DNA of 64,000 nucleotides from positions 310,001-374,000 of the forward strand of contig CATOSK010000006.1 in the NCBI GenBank assembly GCA_951812535.1, written 5' to 3'. The stretch is from an uncultured Dehalococcoidia bacterium (GTDB lineage: Bacteria > Chloroflexota > Dehalococcoidia > Lucifugimonadales > UBA3495). Each line of letters opens with the position of its first letter. Position 1 is the stretch's first letter. Below the pieces are notes generated by a model that worked only from the letters and a program-made list of their open reading frames with translations, was not told the DNA's origin and did not search any database. Made by a program: the position numbers and the translations under genes. Below, in pieces: positions 56,176-64,000 of the stretch.

Positions 56176-58578
56176 GTGACAGCGACGCACGAAAGCTTGG
56201 GAGTTGGGTCGAAGAAGGCGCGGGAGCACGTGCGCAAAGCGCTGACCGAAGCCGGCATCGCCCGGCAGATTAACGAGCGCTCCGACGAGCTTACCGAAAA
56301 CTCCCTGGTCGTTCTCAAGCGCCGGTACCTGTCCAAGGACCGGGAGGGCAACGTCCTCGAGGACCCGGAAGGGATGTTCCGGCGCGTCGCCAACAATCTC
56401 TCCCAGGCCGACCTCAACTACGGCGCCGCCGAGACCGACCGCCAAGCCGCCGAGGATGAATTCTACGACGTGATGCGTCGCCTGGAGTTTCTCCCCAACT
56501 CCCCCACGCTGATGAATGCCGGCCGGGAGCTGCAGCAGCTCTCCGCCTGCTTCGTCCTGCCCGTGGGCGACTCCCTGGATTCCATCTTCTCCAAGGTCAA
56601 GGAGACCGCCCTCATCCACAAGAGCGGCGGCGGGACCGGCTTCTCCTTCTCCCGCCTGCGCCCCGAGGGAGACGTGGTCGGCTCCACCGGAGGCGTGGCT
56701 TCCGGCCCGGTCAGCTTCATCAACGCCTTCGACGCCGCCACCGACGTCGTCAAGCAGGGAGGCACCCGCCGCGGCGCCAACATGGGCATCCTCAACGTCG
56801 ACCACCCCGACATCCTCCGCTTCATCCACTCCAAGGAAGACGGCATCCACCTGCAGAACTTCAACATCTCCGTCGCCGTCACCGAGGACTTCATGGAGCG
56901 CGTGCGGCAAGACCGGGAGTACGACCTGGTCAACCCCCGCACGAAGCAGGTTGTCGCCACCCTCAACGCCCGCGAGGTCTTCCAGCAGATCGTGGACTTG
57001 GCCTGGCAGACCGGCGACCCGGGCATCGTCTTCCTCGACCGGATCAACCGGGAAAACCCCAACCCCCAGCTGGGTGACATCGAGTCCACCAACCCCTGCG
57101 GCGAGCAGCCCCTGCTCCCCTACGAGTCCTGCAACCTGGGATCCATCAACCTCGCCCGCATGGTCCGCTACACCGGCGACGACGTCAGCATGGACTGGGA
57201 CCGGCTCTCCCGCGTGTGCCGCACCGCCGTCCACCTGCTGGACAACGTCATCGACATGAACGAATACCCCATCCAGCAGATCGCCGACATGAGCCGTACC
57301 ACCCGCCGCATCGGCGTAGGCGTCATGGGCTGGTCCGACCTGCTCATGGAACTCGGAATGCGCTACGACTCCAAGGAAGCCCTCGACCTCGCCGAGACCG
57401 TCATGGGCCGCATCCAGGAGGAGTCCTACCGGGCCTCCTGCGAGCTTGCCGAGATTCGCGGCCCTTTCCCCTCCTGGGAAGGCAGCATCTACAACGACCC
57501 CGAACGTCCGGACGGCATCAGGAAAATGCGGAACTCCGCCCCGGTCACCATCGCTCCCACCGGCACCATCAGCATCATCGCCGGAGCCTCCAGCGGCATC
57601 GAGCCCCTGTTCGCCCTGTCCTTCGTCCGCAACGTCATGGACCGGACCCGCCTCGTCGAGGTCAACCCCTACTTTGAGGCCGTCGCCCGCAGCGAGGGAT
57701 TCTACTCCCCCGAGCTCATGGAGCAGCTCGCCGAGACCGGCACCCTGGAGGGCATGGACGTCCCGGATTGGGTCAAGGACGTCTTCCGCGTCTCCCAGGA
57801 CATCGCCCCGGAGTGGCACGTCAGGATGCAGGCCGCCTTCCAGACTCACACCGACAACTCCGTCTCCAAGACCATCAACTTCCCCAGTTCCGCCACCACG
57901 GACGACATCTGGGAAGCCTACATGCTGGCCTACGAGACCGGCTGCAAGGGAATCACCGTCTACCGGGACGGCAGCAAGTCCGAGCAGGTCCTCAGCACCG
58001 GCCAGACCGGAAAAGCCGAGTCGGACCAGTTGGCCGTGGCCGAAATCTACCGCATTCCCCGGGAGCGTCCCCGCGAGATCCACGGTGTCACCGAGCGGGT
58101 CCGCACCGGCCACGGCAATATGTACATCACCGTCAACTTTGACGAGGCCCACCAACCCTTCGAGCTGTTCAGCACCCTGGGCAAGGCCGGCGGTTGCGAC
58201 TCCGCCCAGTTGGAAGCCATCTCCCGTCTCGTTTCCCTGGCCCTCCGTGCCGGCATCGACCCCCAGGCCATCGTCGACCACCTCCGCGGGATTACCTGCT
58301 GCCCGGCCTGGGATGAAGGCACCCTGGTCCGCTCCGCCCCCGACGCTGTCGCCCTGGCCCTTCAGCGCCACCTCCAGGAGCACGCCAACGGGACCAACGG
58401 CAGCAGCCCTCCCGCCCCTGAGGCCGCCCAGCTCCGCTTCACCACCGAAGCTGTCCCGCCCCACCGGGATAGCTTCCAGTCTGCCTACCGCTGCCCCGAC
58501 TGCAACGGCCCGGTGGAGTACCGGGAAGGCTGCCTAAGCTGCGCCGACACCTTCTGCGGCTGGAACAAGTGCGACTAG
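56176..58578 (+). CDS. nrdJ: Vitamin B12-dependent (class II) ribonucleoside-diphosphate reductase
   Basis: LPNSPTLMNAGRELQQLSACFVLPVGDS, NPCGEQPLLPYESCNLGSINL, C-terminal Cys-rich CPDCNGP...CLSCADTFCGWNKCD. Confidence 0.94.
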   Translation: MTATHESLGVGSKKAREHVRKALTEAGIARQINERSDELTENSLVVLKRRYLSKDREGNVLEDPEGMFRRVANNLSQADLNYGAAETDRQAAEDEFYDVMRRLEFLPNSPTLMNAGRELQQLSACFVLPVGDSLDSIFSKVKETALIHKSGGGTGFSFSRLRPEGDVVGSTGGVASGPVSFINAFDAATDVVKQGGTRRGANMGILNVDHPDILRFIHSKEDGIHLQNFNISVAVTEDFMERVRQDREYDLVNPRTKQVVATLNAREVFQQIVDLAWQTGDPGIVFLDRINRENPNPQLGDIESTNPCGEQPLLPYESCNLGSINLARMVRYTGDDVSMDWDRLSRVCRTAVHLLDNVIDMNEYPIQQIADMSRTTRRIGVGVMGWSDLLMELGMRYDSKEALDLAETVMGRIQEESYRASCELAEIRGPFPSWEGSIYNDPERPDGIRKMRNSAPVTIAPTGTISIIAGASSGIEPLFALSFVRNVMDRTRLVEVNPYFEAVARSEGFYSPELMEQLAETGTLEGMDVPDWVKDVFRVSQDIAPEWHVRMQAAFQTHTDNSVSKTINFPSSATTDDIWEAYMLAYETGCKGITVYRDGSKSEQVLSTGQTGKAESDQLAVAEIYRIPRERPREIHGVTERVRTGHGNMYITVNFDEAHQPFELFSTLGKAGGCDSAQLEAISRLVSLALRAGIDPQAIVDHLRGITCCPAWDEGTLVRSAPDAVALALQRHLQEHANGTNGSSPPAPEAAQLRFTTEAVPPHRDSFQSAYRCPDCNGPVEYREGCLSCADTFCGWNKCD

Positions 58579-58604
58579 GGGACCGCCAGGTTCGGCTCAA
58601 GCAG

Positions 58605-58636
58605 GAACCCCCGGGTTGCCCCGGGGGTTCGTTTTT
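58605..58636 (+). terminator. Rho-independent terminator of nrdJ
   Basis: GAACCCCCGGG-TTGC-CCCGGGGGTTC then GTTTTTC. Confidence 0.85.
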
Positions 58637-58697
58637 CGGTTTCACCGAAGGCGTATGCTAGAATTCGTTACCCATAAGAGCCGCTGTTGGATTGGGT

Positions 58698-58985
58698 ATG
58701 AATCCCCGACTGTACAAGTTGATTGATGAACTGACCCACGAAGAGCAAGCACTCTTGGAAGTGGTTGTCGGGTCTTTGGTCGCTCAGAGGCATTCGTCAA
58801 CCATCGGTGATCCCGTCGTCGCACTAGAGTCTTGGATTCAATCATTGAAAACAGGCGATCAATTGAACTCGGACGGGTCTGGGAAGCGGAGTGTTCTCGA
58901 ATTGAGGGGCTTGGGAAAAGACCTCTGGCGGGACGTTGATGTCGCAGAGTATTTGAATCGGGAGCGTGACTCTTGGCATGGTTAG
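58698..58985 (+). CDS. VapB-like antitoxin
   Basis: C-terminal SVLELRGLGKDLWRDVDVAEYLNRERDSWHG; overlaps the PIN-domain gene. Confidence 0.6.
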   Translation: MNPRLYKLIDELTHEEQALLEVVVGSLVAQRHSSTIGDPVVALESWIQSLKTGDQLNSDGSGKRSVLELRGLGKDLWRDVDVAEYLNRERDSWHG

Positions 58986-59428
58986 ATCCCTTCGAAGGCC
59001 GAATAGTCGCCTTGGACACCGCTCCGTTGGTCTACTTCATCGAAGAGCATCCCAGATACCTCCACTTGGTGACTGCTTTCTTCGAAGCAGTGGAAGATGC
59101 AAAGTTTCAGGTGGTCACCTCCCACGTGACTATCGCGGAAGTCTTGGTTCATCCGCTTCGCCGAAATGATCTCGGTTTGGCTTCCCAATATCGGGAGATA
59201 TTGCTTAACTCTCGTGGTCTCGAATCATTGCCGGTCAATGCCCAGGTCGCCGAGAAAGCCGCCTCGTTGAGGGCGTAATATAATCTGCGAACCCCTGACG
59301 CGATTCAATTGTCCACTGGAATCCAAGCTGGAGCGTCGTTTTTCTTGACTAACGACTTGCAAATCCCTGCAAATCCCGGATTGCAAGTCTTCACATTGGA
59401 CGGGTTGCTTCTGGCCGATCAGCCATGA
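58973..59428 (+). pseudogene. VapC-like PIN-domain toxin interrupted by TAA
   Basis: LDTAPLVYFIEEHPRY...VAEKAASLRA*YNLRTPDAIQLSTGIQAGASFFLTNDLQI; TAA 59276-59278, same frame continues to TGA 59426-59428. Confidence 0.82.
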
Positions 59429-59497
59429 CCTTTGTCTGTTGTATCCGTCTTTCTTACCAGCACGACAACAACTTCCAACCCCAAGGAGCCTTCAACC

Positions 59498-60514
59498 ATG
59501 CCCAACTCTGATAAACCCGCCATCGCCATCACCATGGGCGACCCCTGCGGCATCGGGCCCGAGGTCGTCGTCAAGGCCCTCGCCGACCCCCGCGTCTACG
59601 CCTCCTGCCGCCCCGTCGTCATCGGCAACACCTACGCCATGGACCAGGCGGTCCGCCTCACCGGCCTCCCCCTGACCATCAACGAGACCGGTGACCCCAC
59701 CGATGCCGGCGAAAATCCCTCCGTCGTCGACGTCGTGGACATCCACAACCTCAACCCCGAGGACATCACCGTCGGTGAGATCAGCGTCGCCTGCGGCAAG
59801 GCAGCCATGGAATGGGTCTCCAAGGCCGGTCAGCTCTGTCTCGCCGGAGTCATGGACGGAATGGCCACCGCTCCCCTCAACAAGGAAGCCGCCGCCATGG
59901 CCGGATACGAGTCTATCGGGCACACCGAGCTCCTCCAGGAGCTCTGCGGTGCTCCCGCGGTGCCCACCATGCTCATGGCCAAGAACCTCCGCGTGGTCCA
60001 CCTCACGACCCACCGCTCCCTGCGGGTTGCCTGCGACTACGTTAAGCAGGACCGCATCGTCCAGTTCCTCCAGATAACCCACGACAACTTCGTCAAGTGG
60101 GGCTTCCCCGCTCCCCGCATCGGCGTCGCCGCCCTCAACCCCCACAACAGCGACGGCGGGCTGCTCGGCCACGAGGAAGCCGAGGAGATCGCCCCGGCCG
60201 TGGCCGCTGCCCGCAAGTTGGGTATCGACGCCACGGGCCCCGTCCCCGCCGACAGCGTCTTCCACCAGGCCATCAATGGCCGCTACGACGCCGTTCTCGC
60301 CATGTTCCACGACCAGGGACACATCCCCGTCAAGGTCTACGGCTTCGAGGAGAGCATCACGGCCAACCTCGGCCTCCCCTTCGTCCGCACCTCCGTAGAC
60401 CACGGCACCGCCTTCGACATCGCCGGCCAGGGCATCGCCGGGCACGTCAGCATGCTGGAGTCCATCCGCCTGGCCGTCGAATTGGCCCGGGGCAACGGCC
60501 TGTCCGACTTCTGA
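59498..60514 (+). CDS. pdxA: 4-hydroxythreonine-4-phosphate dehydrogenase family protein
   Basis: AITMGDPCGIGPEVVVKAL, HTELLQELCG, MFHDQGHIPVKVYGFEESITANLGLPFVRTSVDHGTAFDIAG. Confidence 0.95.
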   Translation: MPNSDKPAIAITMGDPCGIGPEVVVKALADPRVYASCRPVVIGNTYAMDQAVRLTGLPLTINETGDPTDAGENPSVVDVVDIHNLNPEDITVGEISVACGKAAMEWVSKAGQLCLAGVMDGMATAPLNKEAAAMAGYESIGHTELLQELCGAPAVPTMLMAKNLRVVHLTTHRSLRVACDYVKQDRIVQFLQITHDNFVKWGFPAPRIGVAALNPHNSDGGLLGHEEAEEIAPAVAAARKLGIDATGPVPADSVFHQAINGRYDAVLAMFHDQGHIPVKVYGFEESITANLGLPFVRTSVDHGTAFDIAGQGIAGHVSMLESIRLAVELARGNGLSDF

Positions 60515-60628
60515 TCCCCATTTTCCTGACACTTTGCCCTTGCCATCCCTGGTGCCGCGTCCTTACCATAACGGTAATGGCGTTATTTCTTTCCGGCCAT
60601 GGGCTGCTGTTCTGAGGTGCAGCACCCG

Positions 60629-60660
60629 AAAATGCGACAAAATGCATCAAAATGCGACAG
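60629..60660. repeat. Short tandem repeat AAAATGCGAC/AAAATGCATC/AAAATGCGAC
   Basis: Three 10-bp units with two substitutions. Confidence 0.8.
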
Positions 60661-60813
60661 ATAAAAAAGCTCTGCCATCTCGCCGGTCCAACTCCCCGGT
60701 CTCCCAAAACCGGCTTCCCAGCCCGGCCAACCGGGCCGGACGGTAATGTTATAATCCATCCGGCCTCCGGGATTAACCTTCCCCGCGCCAACTAACTTCT
60801 TGGATGTGCCTTT

Positions 60814-61617
60814 ATGAAACTCGCCTTTATCGGCGGCGGCACCATGGCCGAGGCCATCATCGGCGGTATTCTCAACGCCGGGTTGGCCCAACCTGCCGAC
60901 ATCGCCGTTGGCGAACCCGTTCCGGAACGGCGTGAATATCTGTCCGGCCATTACGGGATACCGGCGGTGGAGGACAACCTCGAGGCGGCCCGGGATGCCG
61001 AGTTGGTGGTTCTTGCCGTTAAACCCCAGGATCTCGCCAAGGCCGGGGTTGGGATCAAAGGCAGGCTGGATCGGGGACAGGCGGTCGCTTCAATCATAGC
61101 CGGGGCCAGGATGACTACTCTTTCCGAGGGGCTGGACCATGCCGGCATCATCCGGGTCATGCCCAACACTCCCGCCCAGATCGGCGCTGGCATGAGCCTC
61201 TGGACCGCCGCTTCCGGGGTGGGAAGCGAACAGCGCGAGCTGACCGGCTCCATACTCGCCACTGTTGGCCGGCAGATTTACGTCGACGACGAGAAATACC
61301 TCGACATGGCCACCGCCCTCAGCGCCAGCGGTCCCGCCTACATCTTCCTTTTCATCGAGGCCCTCATTGATGCCGGGGTATACGTGGGCCTTCCCCGCGA
61401 CATGGCCCGCACCCTTGCCCTCCAGACCGTCTACGGCAGCACCCGGCTGGTCATGGAGACCGGCAAGCATCCCGCCGAGCTCAAGGACATGGTCGTATCC
61501 CCGGCCGGCACTACCGCTGAAGCTCTCCAGTCCCTGGAACAGGCCGGTGTTCCCGGCGCCATCGTCGACGCCGTCAACGCCGCCTACCTCAAGTCTGTTC
61601 GTCTCGGCCAGGGCTAG
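60814..61617 (+). CDS. proC: Pyrroline-5-carboxylate reductase
   Basis: MKLAFIGGGTMAEAIIGGIL, RVMPNTPAQIGAGMS, DMVVSPAGTTAEALQSLEQAG. Confidence 0.96.
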   Translation: MKLAFIGGGTMAEAIIGGILNAGLAQPADIAVGEPVPERREYLSGHYGIPAVEDNLEAARDAELVVLAVKPQDLAKAGVGIKGRLDRGQAVASIIAGARMTTLSEGLDHAGIIRVMPNTPAQIGAGMSLWTAASGVGSEQRELTGSILATVGRQIYVDDEKYLDMATALSASGPAYIFLFIEALIDAGVYVGLPRDMARTLALQTVYGSTRLVMETGKHPAELKDMVVSPAGTTAEALQSLEQAGVPGAIVDAVNAAYLKSVRLGQG

Positions 61618-61629
61618 CGGGAGGCGCCG

Positions 61630-61908
61630 TTGGAAGCACTGGGTATCAGGCTCATTGATTGGCTCTTCAATCTCATATTCATCGCCATCCTTGGCCGCAT
61701 AATCCTCTCCTTTGTGATCCCGCTGCTGGGGCGCGAGCCCAACGTCACCCTGGTCAACATTTACCAGGCCCTGGCCCAGGTAACCGAGCCGATCCTCGGC
61801 CCGATCCGGCGGGTGCTTCCCACCTTTGGCGGCTTCGACTTCAGCCCCATGGTGGCCATCATCCTGCTCGAGATCCTCCGGTATTTCATCAAGTCAGTCC
61901 TCATCTGA
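61630..61908 (+). CDS. YggT family membrane protein
   Basis: RIILSFVIPL...YQALAQVTEPILGPIRRVLPTFGGFDFSPMVAIILLEIL. Confidence 0.9.
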   Translation: MEALGIRLIDWLFNLIFIAILGRIILSFVIPLLGREPNVTLVNIYQALAQVTEPILGPIRRVLPTFGGFDFSPMVAIILLEILRYFIKSVLI

Positions 61909-61984
61909 CCGCCGGAGAAACCCCTTGATCGTGTCGCTGCTTCTCAATGGTCCTGGCCCTTTCCTGGCCGTCTGAGGTCTCGCA

Positions 61985-62632
61985 TTGGCCACTCCTGCCC
62001 AATCGCAGCCCGACCCGTCCCAAGTCGCTGCCGATGTCCTCTCTCTCCGCAAAGCCCTGGCCCCCGACATTCGGGATTACCGGGCGGACGCCCATCGCGG
62101 CCCCTATCTTGTAGTCCTCAGCGGCCTGCCCGGCACCGGCAAGTCCTACTTCGCCAACAGCCTGGGCCGCCGCCTCTCCTTCCTCACCGTCGGCAGCGAC
62201 CGGATGCGCAAGACTCTGGTCCCCCAACCACGATACAAGCGGTCCGAGCATATCCGGGTCTTCGCCGCCTGCCACCGGCTGATTGAGGAACTGCTGGAGG
62301 AGGAATACCGGGTCATCTTCGACGCCACCAACCTGACCGAGGGGTTCCGCCGTCCCGTCTACGAGTTGTCCGCCCGCGCCGGTTCTCCCTACTGCGTCGT
62401 CGGCTTCACTGCCCCCGGCTCCCTGGTCCGTGAGAGGTTGCGCCGCCGCAGCGACGGCCTGTTCCCCGACGACTACTCCGACGCGGACTGGCGGGTTTAC
62501 GGACGCCTCCGGCCCGGCCAGGAACCCATCCAGCACCCCCACATCCGGGTCGATTCCTCCGCCGACATCGCCCCTGCGGTGGACCAGGTGCTGCGGATGG
62601 TCAAGACCGCCTGTCCCCGTCAGGGCCCGTAG
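61985..62632 (+). CDS. AAA family ATPase / P-loop kinase
   Basis: Walker A VLSGLPGTGKSYFANSLG; TTG start. Confidence 0.8.
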   Translation: MATPAQSQPDPSQVAADVLSLRKALAPDIRDYRADAHRGPYLVVLSGLPGTGKSYFANSLGRRLSFLTVGSDRMRKTLVPQPRYKRSEHIRVFAACHRLIEELLEEEYRVIFDATNLTEGFRRPVYELSARAGSPYCVVGFTAPGSLVRERLRRRSDGLFPDDYSDADWRVYGRLRPGQEPIQHPHIRVDSSADIAPAVDQVLRMVKTACPRQGP

Positions 62633-62722
62633 CCCGGCTCCCTTGCCCTTTGGTGCTATAATCGAATTCAACCAGGTTGGCGGTGTCCCGGCGGCACCCC
62701 ACTGATGATGGAGGGAATAATC

Positions 62723-63202
62723 ATGGCGCGGACCGCAGGACTCGGACACGTGGGCATCTACGCCCATGACCTTATGAAGATGCGCGACTTCTACACCCGG
62801 GTTATCGGGTTGGAGGTCGCCGACGAGGATTTGGAAGGCCGGGGAATGTGCTTCCTCAGCTCCGACCCTATATCTGAACACCACGAGTTCGTTCTGATGA
62901 AGGGCCGTCAGTCCGACGACGAGACCCAGATTATCCAGCAGATCTCCTTCAAGGTGCCCACCATCCAGGACCTCCGGGAGTACAAGGCGGCGCTGGACGA
63001 CGAGGGAATGAAGATCGACCGGATCGTCAGCCACGGCAACGCCTTCGGGATGTACTTCTTCGACCCGGAGGGGAACCGGGTGGAGCTGTACTACCGGACC
63101 GGCTTCCCGGTCCCCCAGCCCCACGGCGACCCCATCGACCTCTCCCGCACCGACGACGAACTGCTTACCGACGCCAGGGAGTTGCTGTTTACCAAGCGTT
63201 AG
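62723..63202 (+). CDS. VOC family (glyoxalase/extradiol dioxygenase-like) protein
   Basis: GLGHVGIYAHDLMKMRDFYTRVIGLEVADED...FFDPEGNRVELYYRTG; GGAGG before ATG 62723. Confidence 0.88.
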   Translation: MARTAGLGHVGIYAHDLMKMRDFYTRVIGLEVADEDLEGRGMCFLSSDPISEHHEFVLMKGRQSDDETQIIQQISFKVPTIQDLREYKAALDDEGMKIDRIVSHGNAFGMYFFDPEGNRVELYYRTGFPVPQPHGDPIDLSRTDDELLTDARELLFTKR

Positions 63203-63226
63203 TCCCTGGCCCAGCTCCGACCTCCA

Positions 63227-63256
63227 GACGCCCGGATTGTTCCGGGCGTCTTTTTC
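63227..63256 (+). terminator. Rho-independent terminator
   Basis: GACGCCCGGA-TTGT-TCCGGGCGTC then TTTTTC. Confidence 0.85.
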
Positions 63257-63323
63257 ATAGGCCCAACCGCGCTGCCTCGGCAATGCCAGAAATTGGCGTC
63301 CAATAGCCTCCCCGGGACCATAG

Positions 63324-64000
63324 ATGGGTCAAACCGGCCATCCCTCATCCTTCGCCGAATACGGCGACCTGCCACCCCGCTACCACCGCTGGAAGTGGCG
63401 GGTCCTGCTGGCCTTCGGCATCTTCTACCTCTTTGTCTACCTGGGCCGGTTCAACTTCTGGCCCGTGTCGCCGCTGGTGCGGGAAGATCTGGCGCTGAGC
63501 CACGTCGAGATCGGGGTCATAAACGCCCTTCTGCTCTGGGGGTTCGGAGCGGGAGACCTGGTCCACGGAAGGTTGGCCGAAAGCTATGGGCTGCGGCTGT
63601 GGGTGCTCCTGGGGGCAGCCTTCACCGTCGTGATGAACTGGGTAACCAGTTTCGGCACGACGGCCCTGACGCTCGCCATACCGTGGGGAATCAACGGGTT
63701 CGTCAACGCGGCCTGCTGGTCGCCGGCCATCAGCATGGTTTCCCAATGGTGGCCGCGCCGGGAGCGGGGGATCGCCATGGGAATCATCGGCACGGCGTCC
63801 GGCGGCGCGATGCTGGTGATGTGGTGGGTTTCGGGATGGGTGGCGGTGGAATGGGGTTGGCGGGCCGCCTTCCGCTACCCGCCGTTGATTATCCTGGCCG
63901 CAGGGCTGGTCTTCTACTTCGTCTCCCGGGACAGGCCTCGCGACGTCGGCCTGCCGGACTACGTCGAAGAGCACGGGGTTTCGGCGGAGCCGGAGGCCAT
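63324..64000 (+). CDS. MFS transporter (partial at window end)
   Basis: ATG 63324: MGQTGHPSSFAEYGDLPPRYHRWKWRVLLAFGIFYLFVYLGRFNFWPVSPLVREDLALSHVEIGVINALL... Confidence 0.8.
   Translation, partial: MGQTGHPSSFAEYGDLPPRYHRWKWRVLLAFGIFYLFVYLGRFNFWPVSPLVREDLALSHVEIGVINALLLWGFGAGDLVHGRLAESYGLRLWVLLGAAFTVVMNWVTSFGTTALTLAIPWGINGFVNAACWSPAISMVSQWWPRRERGIAMGIIGTASGGAMLVMWWVSGWVAVEWGWRAAFRYPPLIILAAGLVFYFVSRDRPRDVGLPDYVEEHGVSAEPEA

Noticed and set aside
56170-58464. 764-aa minus-strand ORF under nrdJ
   Set aside because: Antisense shadow ORF of a strongly conserved class II RNR; composition dominated by G/V/D/E.

Overview
This 64 kb window is GC-rich and gene-dense. It looks like a Chloroflexota genome (Dehalococcoidia/SAR202-like; lineage inferred from gene content only). 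It is mostly housekeeping genes: recF, uvrC, dprA, topA, two xer recombinases, argH, rpe, rpmB, aroQ, efp, xseAB, tig-clpP-clpX, rsmH-ftsA-ftsZ, nrdR, a class II (B12-dependent) ribonucleotide reductase, pdxA, proC, larE-larC and korAB, plus several metabolic enzymes and MFS transporters. I recognised no tRNA, rRNA, CRISPR array or prophage. The strongest finding is at 23965-24888. A BtuF-like cobalamin/metal-binding protein gene is interrupted by a single in-frame TGA exactly where the family normally has the second Cys of a CxxC motif. A hairpin with an AGGUG apical loop starts 16 nt after that TGA, an arrangement close to the E. coli fdhF SECIS. This makes it a candidate undescribed selenoprotein (CxxU). 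Other notable signals are: two toxin-antitoxin loci (HicAB, VapBC-like) whose toxins are broken while the antitoxins are intact; a chimeric, decayed DNA methyltransferase/HNH remnant inside a ~2 kb segment flanked by direct repeats; a 143-bp MITE with 13-bp TIRs and a 5-bp target-site duplication; several dispersed intergenic repeat families, including dRS3-like hairpins, one of them interrupted by another hairpin; a nested-helix candidate RNA downstream of ftsZ; an EF-P with Gln at the modification-loop tip; and a dcw cluster without murein genes.
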